Source: Candidatus Thioglobus pontius
GTDB taxonomy: Bacteria > Pseudomonadota > Gammaproteobacteria > PS1 > Pseudothioglobaceae
Length of the DNA: 64,000 bases
Assembly: GCA_014384345.1 (NCBI GenBank)
Contig: JACNGB010000049.1
Span: 1-64,000, forward strand
Reading direction: 5' to 3'
The position numbers and the translations under genes were made by a program. Positions 53,055 to 63,796 of this stretch are shown here, in pieces (within the stretch, counting starts at the first letter, position 1; each line of letters opens with the position of its first letter). The notes under the pieces were generated by a model, which saw nothing but the letters and a program-made list of their open reading frames with translations, did not search any database and was not told the origin of the DNA.

Positions 53055-53456
53055 TTAATCTCCAAATACTACTAAACGATCACACTGAATACCCGCTTCG
53101 ATTAGCTGACCTAAGCCAGAAATACGGAATGCAGGGTGAATGTTGTTACCATCAATAGAGTTCTTTGATGCTTCAGACTCGTCAAGCATACCTCGACGTA
53201 GTGCAGCAGCAACACAAACTACTAATTCAGGATTTCCCTCAGCATCTTTAATATCTAAAGATGCCCAGTTATTCACAACATGACGATCATCTTGAGGTGG
53301 TAAAGTGAAACGAGATGCATTATTCACACCGTCATGGTAGAAAAATACACGCATAATTTCATGTCCATTTTCAATCGCCGCTTTAGCGAATTGAAAAGCC
53401 GTATCAGCAGCTTGGTGCTGGTACGGACCTTCGTTAACTTGAATAGCAAACTTCAT
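53055..53456 (-). CDS. dsrE: DsrE (TusD family)
   Basis: MKFAIQVNEGPYQHQAADTAFQFAKAAIENGHEIMRVFFYHDGV; ELVVCVAAALRRGM active-site Cys region. Confidence 0.93.
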   Translation of the reverse strand: MKFAIQVNEGPYQHQAADTAFQFAKAAIENGHEIMRVFFYHDGVNNASRFTLPPQDDRHVVNNWASLDIKDAEGNPELVVCVAAALRRGMLDESEASKNSIDGNNIHPAFRISGLGQLIEAGIQCDRLVVFGD

Positions 53457-53468
53457 CGTAAACTAACC

Positions 53469-54542
53469 TTAGAAACGGATGTGTGCTGAAGAGTTTAACT
53501 GGTGACGTGAACCTTTCCAATCATTGATGTGGAATTTAGTAAACGGTAAGCCAGTCTTCTCAAAGAATGATGGCCAGCCAATACGATCAACCCATTCACC
53601 AACTCTTTCCCAGTCTTTTGCATCTTCTTTGTAAACACTTAAGATATTCTTAACAACCGCACCAACTTCCGGCCATCTTGGCGGGTTGTTAGGTAGGTTA
53701 GAAGCAACCAGCTTATGGAAAGAAGGCTTAGATCTCGCATTAGAGTTCTTACCACCGATCCACAAAGCAATCTTAGAGTTTTCAGGATCGTTAATTTGCA
53801 TTGGCGGACATGGTGGGAAACATGCACCACAACAGATACATTTCTTCTCATCAACTTCCAATGTAGGCTTGCCGTTAACCATTGCAGGACGAATCGCAGC
53901 AACTGGACAACGAGCAACAACCGTAGGACGCTCACAAACCATTGATACTAGATCATGGTTAATCTTAGGTGGCTTAGTGTGTTGAATGTTTAACGCGATA
54001 TCGCCTTGACCACCACAGTTAATCTGACAACATGAAGTTGTCATGTGAACACGGTTAGGCATTTCTTCACGAGTGAATTCTTCATGCATCTCGTCCATCA
54101 ATGATTTAACCACACCCGATGCGTCAGTACCTGGAATATCACAGTGTAACCAACCTTGAGTGTGTGAAATCATAGTAACTGATGGGCCAGTACCACCTAC
54201 AGGGAAGCCAGCTTCAGTTAACGCATTAACTAATGGCTCAACTTTAGCTTCATCAGCAATCATGAATTCAACGTTTGAACGCATGGTGAAACGAACGAAT
54301 CCATCAGCGTAGTCATCAGCAATATCTGCTAATTTTTTAATGGTGTAAACATCCATTTGACGAGCAGTACCACAACGAACAGTGTAGATATCTTCATTGT
54401 TCTTTGAAGTGTGCTTTAAAACGCCTGGACGTGGACGGTTATGGTATGCCCATTGACCGTAGTTACGAATCATTGTTGGGTGCATGTATTGGAAAGGATC
54501 CGGAATTCCAGACTCAATTGGCATTACAGGTGCTTGTGCCAT
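53469..54542 (-). CDS. dsrB: Reverse-type dissimilatory sulfite reductase beta subunit
   Basis: SCCQINCGGQGDIA; CPVAAIRP; ferredoxin motif CICCGACFPPCPPM. Confidence 0.96.
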   Translation of the reverse strand: MAQAPVMPIESGIPDPFQYMHPTMIRNYGQWAYHNRPRPGVLKHTSKNNEDIYTVRCGTARQMDVYTIKKLADIADDYADGFVRFTMRSNVEFMIADEAKVEPLVNALTEAGFPVGGTGPSVTMISHTQGWLHCDIPGTDASGVVKSLMDEMHEEFTREEMPNRVHMTTSCCQINCGGQGDIALNIQHTKPPKINHDLVSMVCERPTVVARCPVAAIRPAMVNGKPTLEVDEKKCICCGACFPPCPPMQINDPENSKIALWIGGKNSNARSKPSFHKLVASNLPNNPPRWPEVGAVVKNILSVYKEDAKDWERVGEWVDRIGWPSFFEKTGLPFTKFHINDWKGSRHQLNSSAHIRF

Positions 54543-54582
54543 AATTTTCTCCTAATTTATAATTTATTAATTTATTGTTGAA

Positions 54583-55887
54583 TTAAGCGTTAGCTTCGGC
54601 TTTATTTTCAAACCACTTAACCGCTTCTTCATCCCAGTCATCCATACGAACGTATGACGAAGTACGAGTAGAGTTGATCATATTTGGATCAACATTGATA
54701 CCGATACCTTCAAGGAAGTTTACTAAGCCAATACGCTCAATCATTTCACCAGTTCTTTCGTGCTCTAATGCATTCTCAGCAAAGAAGTCGATTACTTCAC
54801 CAGCTAAATCTTCGATTGCTTCTCTATCATCTTCAGTTTCCATTTTCATGAATGGAACTACTACTGAACCGAATAAGTCACCAATCTTCAACGTACGCTT
54901 ACCACCCATAATAACCATCACACCTTTATCGTCGCCAGTAGCTAAGATAGGCTCAACATCACCTTCAGCAATGTAGTTGTGAGTTAATGGAGAAGTAACA
55001 TTTAAACAATGCATACATTTAACACAGTTCTTGTTGTCAATTGACAATGAGTTGTCGTCGTTTAATGTCATACAGCTAGTAGGGCAACGAGAAGTAATGT
55101 TGTCAACTACATACTGAGTACCTTTATCTGCAACCATTGCTTTCCAAAGATCTTGGTTGATTTTAATATCATCTCTCCAAGTACCAATAGTAGCAAAATC
55201 AGCACGCTGTACTGAGTTCATACAGTCGTTAGCACAACCTGAAACCTTAAATTTCATTTTGTATGGTAATGCTGGACGGTGCATGTCGTCAAGGAATGCA
55301 TTAACAAGAGTTCTTAATACTGCTTGTTCGTTAGTGTTTGACATTTCACAACGTGAAGCACCAACACATGACATACCAGTACGTACCGCAGGACCCGCGC
55401 CACCCATGTCAAAACCGTAAGCGTTAAATTCGTTAAAGATCTTTTGCGTCGTTTCTTCAGTTGCACCTTGTAACATAATGTCACCAGATTGACCGTGTAA
55501 ACCGATCAACCCCGATCCACCATTCTCAGTAAACATGTCACACATATCTCTTAATAGAGTAGATGTGTAGTGCATACCTGCTGGCGGTTGAATACGTAAC
55601 GTGTGGAACTCACCTGCTGCAGGGAATTTGTAGTCACCGTTATCATCTTTTAATTCGTTAAAACGTGGAATTACGCCACCACCGTAACCAATTACACCAA
55701 CTGTACCACCTTTCCAGTAACCTTTCTTAGTTACGTAAGATGTTTCAAGCGTACCTAGTACATCGCGTGCCATGTCAGCACCTTCGTGGGTATCGTTTGC
55801 TAATCTTTTAAGACCTGTTACAAACGAAGGCCATGGACCATTTTCCAACTCATCAAGGTTGGGTGTGTTATATAGCTCTTTTGCCAT
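54583..55887 (-). CDS. dsrA: Reverse-type dissimilatory sulfite reductase alpha subunit
   Basis: GMSCVGASRCEMSNTNEQA, KFKVSGCANDCMNSVQRADFA, CVKCMHCLNVTSP. Confidence 0.97.
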   Translation of the reverse strand: MAKELYNTPNLDELENGPWPSFVTGLKRLANDTHEGADMARDVLGTLETSYVTKKGYWKGGTVGVIGYGGGVIPRFNELKDDNGDYKFPAAGEFHTLRIQPPAGMHYTSTLLRDMCDMFTENGGSGLIGLHGQSGDIMLQGATEETTQKIFNEFNAYGFDMGGAGPAVRTGMSCVGASRCEMSNTNEQAVLRTLVNAFLDDMHRPALPYKMKFKVSGCANDCMNSVQRADFATIGTWRDDIKINQDLWKAMVADKGTQYVVDNITSRCPTSCMTLNDDNSLSIDNKNCVKCMHCLNVTSPLTHNYIAEGDVEPILATGDDKGVMVIMGGKRTLKIGDLFGSVVVPFMKMETEDDREAIEDLAGEVIDFFAENALEHERTGEMIERIGLVNFLEGIGINVDPNMINSTRTSSYVRMDDWDEEAVKWFENKAEANA

Positions 55888-55953
55888 TTTATCTCTCCGA
55901 TATATTTATATAAATCTTTAAAACCATCTGCTTTAAAGATGTGAACGGGACAA

Positions 55954-55959
55954 ATTATA
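55954..55959 (-). promoter_or_regulatory. Possible -10 box upstream of dsrA
   Basis: Minus-strand TATAAT in aagTATAATttg about 70 bp upstream of the dsrA ATG; no convincing -35. Confidence 0.35.
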
Positions 55960-56073
55960 CTTAAATGCAAGCGAAAACCACCGTTTTATAGTGGTATCAC
56001 CATCTATCCCTTAGGGGATATAAATGAGATTTTTAAGAAAAAACCGGCTGCTAATGACCGATTTAGATTGATA

Positions 56074-57510
56074 TTATGACGCTAAATATTCGTCAACACG
56101 TTGAGCAACACCGCGACCTTCGTTAATCGCCCATACCACTAATGATTGTCCGCGACGACAGTCACCCGCAGTAAAAATGCCCGCTTGTGACGTTTGGTAT
56201 TGATCATACTCAGCTTTGTAGTTACCACGATCATCCAGCTCAATTTGCGCATCGTCACTTAAATAATGCTCTGGCGAGACAAAACCCATAGACAGCAACA
56301 CCAATTGCGCATCCCAAGTCTTTTCACTGCCAGCAATTTCAGTTAACTGGCCGTCATTAAATTCTACATTAATGGTATTTAAGCCGACTAGTTTGCCTTG
56401 GTCATCTTTGATGAATGACTTGGTCATTAATTGATATTGTCTTGGATCTTTACCAAAAACACTTTGTGCCTCAGCATGACCATAATCAACCCGGTAGATT
56501 AATGGCCAGAGAGGCCACGGGTTATCTTCTGAGCGCTCAACAGGTGGTTGTGACATTAACTCAAAATTAACCACTGATTTAGCACCTTGGCGCACAGCCG
56601 TACCGATACAATCCGTGCCTGTATCGCCGCCACCAATCACAATCACATCCTTACCTTTTGCCGATAGATCCGACTGATCTTCATGACCAGTATCTAACAA
56701 GCTCTTAGTATTTACCGTTAGATATTCCATGGCCATGTGCACACCCTTGGCGTCACGATTATCAACTGGTAAATCTCTGGCTTCACTGGCACCCGTGGTA
56801 AAAACAAGCGCATCAAAATCTTTTTGTAAAGCTTGCGTAGTAATATCTTTACCAACATTAACATTAGTAATAAATTCAATACCGCAATCTTTCATCAAAT
56901 TAATACGGCGATCAATCACATCCTTGCCTAATTTCATATTTGGAATACCGTACATTAGCAAGCCACCAATACGATCATCACGCTCAAACACGGTGACACC
57001 ATGACCTAATTTATTCAACTCTTCAGCAGCAGCCAAACCAGCTGGGCCAGAGCCAATAATAGCGATCTTCTTGCCTGTTCTGTATTCCACGCTACAAGGC
57101 TTAATCCAACCTTGCTCATAACCCTTGTCAATAATTGCTTGCTCGATATTTTTAATGGTAACTGCTGGGTTATTCATACCCAATACACATGAGCCTTCAC
57201 AAGGCGCTGGACAAACACGACCGGTAAATTCAGGGAAGTTGTTGGTCTTTAATAAACGTGTTAATGCTTCTTTCCATTTGTCGTTATAAACCAAATCATT
57301 CCATTCAGGAATTAGGTTATTAATAGGACAGCCATCGTCTGATTGACAAAAAGGCACGCCACAATCCATGCATCGTGCACCTTGCTGCTTTAAATTCGCC
57401 TCATCATGAGTGCCGGTAAAAATCTCACCATAGTCTTTAATACGCAACTCAACAGAGCGATAATCCTCTGTTTTTCTATCAAATTCTTTAAAGCCAGTTA
57501 CTTTTCCCAT
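56074..57510 (-). CDS. gltD: Glutamate synthase small subunit
   Basis: [77 protein letters not shown]. Confidence 0.94.
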   Translation of the reverse strand: MGKVTGFKEFDRKTEDYRSVELRIKDYGEIFTGTHDEANLKQQGARCMDCGVPFCQSDDGCPINNLIPEWNDLVYNDKWKEALTRLLKTNNFPEFTGRVCPAPCEGSCVLGMNNPAVTIKNIEQAIIDKGYEQGWIKPCSVEYRTGKKIAIIGSGPAGLAAAEELNKLGHGVTVFERDDRIGGLLMYGIPNMKLGKDVIDRRINLMKDCGIEFITNVNVGKDITTQALQKDFDALVFTTGASEARDLPVDNRDAKGVHMAMEYLTVNTKSLLDTGHEDQSDLSAKGKDVIVIGGGDTGTDCIGTAVRQGAKSVVNFELMSQPPVERSEDNPWPLWPLIYRVDYGHAEAQSVFGKDPRQYQLMTKSFIKDDQGKLVGLNTINVEFNDGQLTEIAGSEKTWDAQLVLLSMGFVSPEHYLSDDAQIELDDRGNYKAEYDQYQTSQAGIFTAGDCRRGQSLVVWAINEGRGVAQRVDEYLAS

Positions 57511-57595
57511 CTCTCAAAACGTGTCAATCTAAAGCGCTTAATTATGCCATATTTGCCTTGAAAATGCATCTATAAAAAAAGATGAAATAGTTTGC

Positions 57596-57624
57596 TTGAA
57601 CGCTTCAAGGTTTGACTGTATAAT
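57596..57624 (+). promoter_or_regulatory. Sigma70-type promoter for rplS
   Basis: TTGAAC - 17 bp - TATAAT upstream of the rplS ATG at 57666. Confidence 0.75.
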
Positions 57625-57665
57625 TGCCCTTTTTTATAGAAACAAATATTTAAGGATACGTTCAA

Positions 57666-58016
57666 ATGAATTTAATTGATCAAATCGAAAGCGAACAGTT
57701 GAGAAGTGATATTCCTGAGTTCGGCGCAGGCGACACAGTAATCGTACAAGTTAAAGTGCGTGAAGGCGACCGTGAAAGATTACAAGCATTTGAAGGTGTT
57801 GTGATTGCTAAGAAAAACCGTGGCATCGGCTCAGCATTTACTGTTAGAAAAATCTCTCACGGCGAAGGCGTTGAAAGAGTTTTTCAAACACACTCTACAA
57901 TGATTGATTCAGTTGAAGTTAAGCGTCGCGGTAAGGTTCGTCAAGCGAAACTTTATTACCTTCGTGAGTTGACTGGTAAGAAAGCAAGAATTAAAGAAAA
58001 GTTGGCTAAGAAGTAA
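57666..58016 (+). CDS. rplS: 50S ribosomal protein L19
   Basis: [59 protein letters not shown]. Confidence 0.97.
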   Translation: MNLIDQIESEQLRSDIPEFGAGDTVIVQVKVREGDRERLQAFEGVVIAKKNRGIGSAFTVRKISHGEGVERVFQTHSTMIDSVEVKRRGKVRQAKLYYLRELTGKKARIKEKLAKK

Positions 58017-58034
58017 TCTCAGCTTAATTCTTTT

Positions 58035-58063
58035 AAAAATACCGGCTACTAGCCGGTATTTTT
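58035..58063 (+). terminator. Rho-independent terminator after rplS
   Basis: aaaaataccggct-act-agccggtattttt. Confidence 0.9.
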
Positions 58064-58081
58064 TTGGCTAAAATTTAAGCA

Positions 58082-58963
58082 ATGAATAACGACACGTTAA
58101 TTAATCAATTTTTAGATCATTACTGGCTTTCATCGGGTGCAACTGACAACACACTTAAAGCTTATCGATCTGATCTTGTTATGTTTGCAAAATGGCTTGG
58201 TCACTCATTAACAAAAGTCAGTGATCAAACTATTGCACAATATTTTGATTATCGTCAACAAAGCCAATTTAGTAGTGCTACTCAGGCGCGAGTATTGACT
58301 TGTCTTAGGGTTTTTTATCAATATTTATTAACTCAAGATAGTATTCAAACAAACCCTACCAACAAACTCAACCATCCTAAGCAAACACAAAAATTACCTG
58401 TTTTTCTAGCCATTGATGAGGTGAGTAATTTGTTAGATGCACCCGATACAAACACTTTGTTTGGCTTGCGCGATCGCGCCATGCTTGAACTTTTGTATTC
58501 CTGCGGATTGCGTGTTAGCGAATTAATTAAACTTGATCTCCAACATTTAAATTTGACCGAAGAATACATTCGTATTATCGGCAAAGGTGAGAAAGAAAGA
58601 ATCCTGCCCTTGGGTGAGCTTGCTATTGAGCATTTACAGAATTATGAGCAAAAATCTCGCCCTCACTTGCTTAAAAAAGGCCAGACAAATGGTTATTTTT
58701 TAACTAACCGCGGCAGTAGCATGAGTCGACAAAATTTTTTTTATATCATTAAAGCTTATGCGCTTAAAGCTGGTATTGACAAGCCGCTTTCTCCTCATAC
58801 GTTGCGTCATGCATTTGCCACCCATTTAGTACAACAAGGTGCTGATTTACGCTCTGTTCAATTGATGCTGGGGCATAGTGATATTGCCACTACGCAAATT
58901 TACACACACATTCAAAATGTGCAGCTTAAAGCGCAGCATAGCAAACACCATCCTCGCGGCTAG
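58082..58963 (+). CDS. xerD: Tyrosine recombinase XerD
   Basis: INQFLDHYWLSSGATDNTLKAYRSDL; catalytic LYSCGLRVSELI, HTLRHAFATHLVQQGADLRSVQLMLGHSDIATTQIYTH. Confidence 0.93.
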   Translation: MNNDTLINQFLDHYWLSSGATDNTLKAYRSDLVMFAKWLGHSLTKVSDQTIAQYFDYRQQSQFSSATQARVLTCLRVFYQYLLTQDSIQTNPTNKLNHPKQTQKLPVFLAIDEVSNLLDAPDTNTLFGLRDRAMLELLYSCGLRVSELIKLDLQHLNLTEEYIRIIGKGEKERILPLGELAIEHLQNYEQKSRPHLLKKGQTNGYFLTNRGSSMSRQNFFYIIKAYALKAGIDKPLSPHTLRHAFATHLVQQGADLRSVQLMLGHSDIATTQIYTHIQNVQLKAQHSKHHPRG

Positions 58964-58977
58964 CCCTTTACTGCGTC

Positions 58978-59077
58978 TTTTTGCCTACTGCTGTGTTGCA
59001 CTTGTCTTTCACTCAGTCATATAGCTACATCTATACTCCTTCGCTCAATCTGTCGTGCGCCTTGCATTAGGCAAAAA
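58978..59077. repeat. 100-bp imperfect inverted-repeat element, intergenic
   Basis: Perfect 10-bp ends tttttgccta (58978-58987) and taggcaaaaa (59068-59077); central tatag-ctacat-ctata motif. Confidence 0.8.
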
Positions 59078-59285
59078 TACTTGTAAATGTAAAAATAGTG
59101 TGTAAAAAATTAGGAAATTTTAAGAATCTGTTGATTTTTAACTAAATTTATCGTTTTTTAATGACTTTTAACCACTAAATATTACTTTTTATATGCTTTT
59201 AGCGCATTTTGTCGACAAGTTTTAGAAAATTTCGTAAATTTTCACTTTCGTCAATACTTTGTTATTTTTGTGTGATTTTTTGATG

Positions 59286-59371
59286 TTTTGCAAGGCAAAT
59301 CTATTTTTATCTTTTAGGAGTGCACAATCTAGTGCATGACTGAAAATAAAAATAGATTTAACAAAGCAAAA
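59286..59371. repeat. AT-rich interrupted inverted repeat, intergenic
   Basis: Perfect 14-bp arms aaatctatttttat (59297-59310) / ataaaaatagattt (59346-59359); inner tgcac-aatcta-gtgca; outer ttttgc / gcaaaa. Confidence 0.85.
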
Positions 59372-59391
59372 TGCGAAAACTCGCGCAAAGA

Positions 59392-59868
59392 CTACAAATA
59401 CTGAACTTCGAGTATCTCGTAGACGATATCACCCGCCGGCGCTTTGACTGTCACCTCATCACCTTCTTCATTGCCCATCAGTGCAGCGGCAATCGGCGAA
59501 TGACAAGAGATTTTATTGAGATCGATGTCTGCTTCATCTTCGCCCACAATTTGATAGGTGATTTCACTATCATCTTCAATGTTCATCAAGCTGATGGTGG
59601 TACCAAAGACGCAGCGGCCATTTTGTGCAAGCTTAGTAACATCAATCACTTGCATGCGTGACAACTTAGACTCTACCTCTTTAATACGACCTTCAATAAA
59701 ACCCTGCTCTTCTTTAGCGGCGTGATACTCTGCATTTTCTTTCAGATCGCCGTGCGCTCTTGCGGTGGCAATTTCTTCAACGATGCGCGGTCGATCTTCG
59801 TCTTTAAGTTTTAGTAATTCAACTTCAAGTGCCTTGGCACCTGCGACTGTCATTGGAATGTTGTCCAT
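59392..59868 (-). CDS. greA: Transcription elongation factor GreA
   Basis: PMTVAGAKALEVELLKLKDEDRPRIVEEIATARAHGDLKENAEYHAAKEEQGFIEGRI. Confidence 0.96.
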   Translation of the reverse strand: MDNIPMTVAGAKALEVELLKLKDEDRPRIVEEIATARAHGDLKENAEYHAAKEEQGFIEGRIKEVESKLSRMQVIDVTKLAQNGRCVFGTTISLMNIEDDSEITYQIVGEDEADIDLNKISCHSPIAAALMGNEEGDEVTVKAPAGDIVYEILEVQYL

Positions 59869-59876
59869 ACTAAACC

Positions 59877-62800
59877 TTAAGCATTTAAAGATTGTACAGT
59901 TCTAACCGTAATCTCTTCGTGAGTTTTAAGCCCGTCAAGCATGGCAAAGGCTGCAGCAACCGTTGTAGTGAATGGCACTTTGTGCACCAGCGCTTGACAA
60001 CGAATCGCAGCAGCATCTTCCACACCTTGTGTGTCTTCGGTTGAATTAATGATTAAATCAATGTCGTCATTTTTAATCATATCCACAATGTGCGGTGAAC
60101 CTTCTGAGACCTTGTTAACCATCTCACACTCAAGGCCAGCATCCATTAACGTTTCTCTGTTACTGCGAGTAGCAACCAAGCTAAAGCCTTGTTGTGTTAA
60201 TTGCTTACCTAAATCAACTAAATCGTTACGATCAAGCTTTCTAAGACTGACAAATACTTTACCGTTTTCTGGTGCACGCGAGCCTGCTGCTAATTGCGCT
60301 TTATCAAACGCTGAAGCAAAATCATCACCCACACCCATCACTTCACCGGTTGAGCGCATCTCAGGGCCTAAAATTGGATCTACGCCTAAGAATTTATTAA
60401 ACGGGAACACCGCTTCTTTAACGCTGTAATGTGTTGGAATAACCTCTGTTGTAAAACCGAGCTCTTTTAGAGTTTTACCCGACATAACGCGCGCTGCAAT
60501 CGCAGCTAATGGCTCACTAATTGCTTTTGATACAAATGGCACAGTACGTGAGGCGCGTGGGTTAACCTCAATGACATAAATTTCGCCATCTTGATAAGCC
60601 AGCTGTGTATTCATCAAACCAACCACACCAAGTTTTTTCGCCATGGCGATAACCTGTGCTCGCATTTGATCAAGTACCTCGTTATCTAACGAATATGGTG
60701 GCAATGAACAAGCTGAGTCACCTGAGTGAATACCTGCCTGTTCAATATGTTGCATAATACCGCCAATAACCACATCTTCACCATCACAAATAACGTCAAT
60801 ATCAACTTCAATGGCATGATCTAAAAATGAATCAAGTAGCACTGGGGAGTCATTTGACACTTGTACAGCGGTATGCATGTAGTGGTCTAGAGAATCTTTA
60901 TCGTATACAATTTCCATTGCTCGACCACCCAATACATAAGATGGGCGAACTACCAATGGGAAACCAATTGCATCAGCAATATCTTGCGCTTGTTCTAATG
61001 AGCGCGCCGTACCATTAAGCGGCTGTTTTAACCCTAACTCTTGCAACATGGCTGAGAAACGCTCACGGTCTTCAGCCAAATCAATGGCATCTGGCGTTGT
61101 GCCAATAATTTTCGCACCACTCTTTTCTAGAGCGTCAGCCAACTTAAGTGGCGTTTGACCGCCATAATGCACAATAATGCCATCTGGATTTTCAATATCA
61201 ACCACGGCCAATACATCTTCAAGTGTTAGCGGTTCAAAATACAAACGATCCGAAATATCATAATCGGTTGAAACCGTTTCAGGGTTGCAATTCACCATGA
61301 TGGTTTCAAAGCCATCTTCGCGTAACGCTAAAGAAGCGTGTACACAGCAGTAGTCAAATTCAATACCTTGACCAATACGATTTGGGCCGCCACCTAGAAT
61401 CATGATTTTTTTCTTATTAGTTGGATTGGCTTCACACTGCTGCTGATAGGTGGAATATAAGTAGGCTGTTTCTGTGTCGAACTCAGCTGCACAACTATCC
61501 ACTCGCTTAAATACTGGCTTAATGTTTAATACCTTGCGACGCTCTCTAACCGATGACTCATTACAATGCAGTAATTGACTCAAACGTGCATCTGAAAAGC
61601 CTTTGCGCTTAAGATTAAACATTTGAGCTGCATCTACATCAGAAATACTACCGCCATTAATTTGCATCTCAGTTGACACAATATCTTCTATTTGAGCCAA
61701 GAACCAAGGGTCAACTTTTGATAAATCAAACACTTCTTCAAGACTCATACCTAATCTAAAGGCATCAGCTAGGTAAAAAATTCGCTCACTACGTGCAGTA
61801 ATACATTCAGATTTAATCTTATTGCGTGCATCATCAGCACTCAAATCAACCACAGGGTCAAGGCCAACTTTATCTGTTTCTAGCCCGCGCAAGGCTTTTT
61901 GTAAAGACTCTTGGAAGGTTGAGCCCATAGCCATTACCTCGCCCACAGATTTCATCTGTGTGGTTAAGCGGTCATCCGCTTTAGGGAACTTTTCAAACGC
62001 AAAGCGTGGAATTTTAGTAACGACATAATCAATACTAGGCTCAAATGAAGCGGGCGTTTTGCCGCCAGTAATATCATTATCAAGCTCATCAAGCGTATAG
62101 CCTACCGCTAATTTCGCTGCCACTTTAGCGATCGGGAATCCGGTCGCTTTTGAGGCCAATGCTGACGAGCGTGATACACGTGGATTCATCTCAATAATAG
62201 TCAAGCGACCGTTTTCAGGATTAAGTGCAAACTGCACGTTTGAACCACCCGTGTCCACACCAATTTCACGCAATACTGCTAATGATGCATTGCGCATCAC
62301 TTGATACTCTTTATCCGTCAAGGTTTGTGCCGGTGCTACGGTAATTGAATCACCGGTATGTACACCCATTGGATCAAAATTTTCAATCGAACAAATAATA
62401 ATACAATTATCTTTTGTGTCTCGAACCACTTCCATCTCGAACTCTTTCCAGCCTAAAATCGACTCTTCAACTAATAATTCGTTGGTTGGCGAAAGATCCA
62501 GACCGCGTTCACAAATTTCAATAAATTCATCTTTGTTAAAAGCAATACCACCGCCTGAGCCACCCATGGTGAAAGATGGGCGAATCACCGTTGGATAGCC
62601 GACTGTTTCTTGTATGGCGAATGCCTCTTCCAAGGTATGTGCGACGGCTGCTTTAGGCATATCCAGGCCAATTTTAAGCATGGCTTCACGGAATAAATCA
62701 CGGTCTTCTGCTTTGTCAATGGCTTCTTTTCTGGCACCAATCATCTCCACGCCGTGTTTCTTAAGCACACCATGGCGCTCTAAATCTAGTGCGCAGTTAA

Positions 62801-63086
62801 GCGCTGTTTGACCACCCATGGTTGGCAATAGCGCATCAGGCTGTTCAACTTCAATAATCTTTTCAACCGTACGCCACTCAATTGGCTCAATGTAAGTTGC
62901 ATCCGCCATTTGCGGATCCGTCATAATAGTGGCTGGATTAGAGTTAACCAAAATAACGCGGTAGCCTTCTTCACGCAACGCTTTACAAGCTTGCGCACCT
63001 GAATAATCAAATTCACAAGCCTGGCCAATTACAATGGGGCCAGCGCCGATAATTAAAATACTTTTAAGGTCTTGTCTTTTTGGCAT
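59877..63086 (-). CDS. carB: Carbamoyl-phosphate synthase large subunit
   Basis: 1069 aa; [57 protein letters not shown]. Confidence 0.98.
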   Translation of the reverse strand: MPKRQDLKSILIIGAGPIVIGQACEFDYSGAQACKALREEGYRVILVNSNPATIMTDPQMADATYIEPIEWRTVEKIIEVEQPDALLPTMGGQTALNCALDLERHGVLKKHGVEMIGARKEAIDKAEDRDLFREAMLKIGLDMPKAAVAHTLEEAFAIQETVGYPTVIRPSFTMGGSGGGIAFNKDEFIEICERGLDLSPTNELLVEESILGWKEFEMEVVRDTKDNCIIICSIENFDPMGVHTGDSITVAPAQTLTDKEYQVMRNASLAVLREIGVDTGGSNVQFALNPENGRLTIIEMNPRVSRSSALASKATGFPIAKVAAKLAVGYTLDELDNDITGGKTPASFEPSIDYVVTKIPRFAFEKFPKADDRLTTQMKSVGEVMAMGSTFQESLQKALRGLETDKVGLDPVVDLSADDARNKIKSECITARSERIFYLADAFRLGMSLEEVFDLSKVDPWFLAQIEDIVSTEMQINGGSISDVDAAQMFNLKRKGFSDARLSQLLHCNESSVRERRKVLNIKPVFKRVDSCAAEFDTETAYLYSTYQQQCEANPTNKKKIMILGGGPNRIGQGIEFDYCCVHASLALREDGFETIMVNCNPETVSTDYDISDRLYFEPLTLEDVLAVVDIENPDGIIVHYGGQTPLKLADALEKSGAKIIGTTPDAIDLAEDRERFSAMLQELGLKQPLNGTARSLEQAQDIADAIGFPLVVRPSYVLGGRAMEIVYDKDSLDHYMHTAVQVSNDSPVLLDSFLDHAIEVDIDVICDGEDVVIGGIMQHIEQAGIHSGDSACSLPPYSLDNEVLDQMRAQVIAMAKKLGVVGLMNTQLAYQDGEIYVIEVNPRASRTVPFVSKAISEPLAAIAARVMSGKTLKELGFTTEVIPTHYSVKEAVFPFNKFLGVDPILGPEMRSTGEVMGVGDDFASAFDKAQLAAGSRAPENGKVFVSLRKLDRNDLVDLGKQLTQQGFSLVATRSNRETLMDAGLECEMVNKVSEGSPHIVDMIKNDDIDLIINSTEDTQGVEDAAAIRCQALVHKVPFTTTVAAAFAMLDGLKTHEEITVRTVQSLNA

Positions 63087-63109
63087 TATTTTTTAACTGT
63101 TAATGGGTG

Positions 63110-63796
63110 TTAGAAGTCATCATCTGATACTGGCACATTGCCATCATAGATATCATTTTCTCGTTTCTGCAAATAAGAAGATCGCATAGTAATGTACGGA
63201 TCATCAGAATTATCTAATAGATCAGTAATTGGTAGTAGTTCAACACGCTTATCAATGACATTCATAGCACTAGCACTAAGAGCACCAACATCATCCAATT
63301 CATTAACCAAGTTTGCATCTGAGGTCATATCAACATACATACCTGCGCCATCTCTAAGAGTCGATGGGCCCATCAAAGGCAGCATAATAAAAGGTCCGCT
63401 ATCTACGCCCCAAACTGCAAGTGTTTGACCAAAATCTTCATTTTCGGTTGTTAGACTCATATCGGTAGCAACGTCAAATAATCCATACAAACCAATAGTA
63501 GAGTTCACAAGGACACGGCTTAATGTGATCGCACCTTGCTCAATTTTAAATTGTAATATTTGATTAGCTAGTGTTGACACATCACGTAAATTACCAAAAA
63601 AATGACGGACTCGATTTTGTAAAAAATCAGGCATATGGTCTTTATAGGCACGTGAAACTGGCTCTAGTAAATTATCATCGATGGTCTCATTAAACTCATA
63701 AACTACTCTATTCGTTTCTTCAAATGGATCCACTTCTTCTGCTATCGTAACTGTGCTGAATGCCAACAGTAACAAACTTATTAATAATTTTTTCAT
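63110..63796 (-). CDS. mlaA: MlaA/VacJ family phospholipid-trafficking protein, exported
   Basis: [63 protein letters not shown]. Confidence 0.92.
   Translation of the reverse strand: MKKLLISLLLLAFSTVTIAEEVDPFEETNRVVYEFNETIDDNLLEPVSRAYKDHMPDFLQNRVRHFFGNLRDVSTLANQILQFKIEQGAITLSRVLVNSTIGLYGLFDVATDMSLTTENEDFGQTLAVWGVDSGPFIMLPLMGPSTLRDGAGMYVDMTSDANLVNELDDVGALSASAMNVIDKRVELLPITDLLDNSDDPYITMRSSYLQKRENDIYDGNVPVSDDDF

Noticed and set aside
53639-53985. Overlapping ORFs (98, 99 and 76 aa) within dsrB on both strands
   Set aside because: All fall inside dsrB in other frames; no independent start signals or homology.
43487-55887. Dissimilatory sulfate reduction pathway
   Set aside because: dsrEFH and dsrL with this gene order indicate the reverse (oxidative) Dsr pathway; no aprAB or sat in the window to argue otherwise.
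58082-58963. Integrase of a mobile island
   Set aside because: Sequence is XerD-like in a housekeeping context (rplS, greA); no attachment repeats or accessory cargo seen.
60031-60429. 132-aa plus-strand ORF opposite carB
   Set aside because: Shadow ORF opposite carB.
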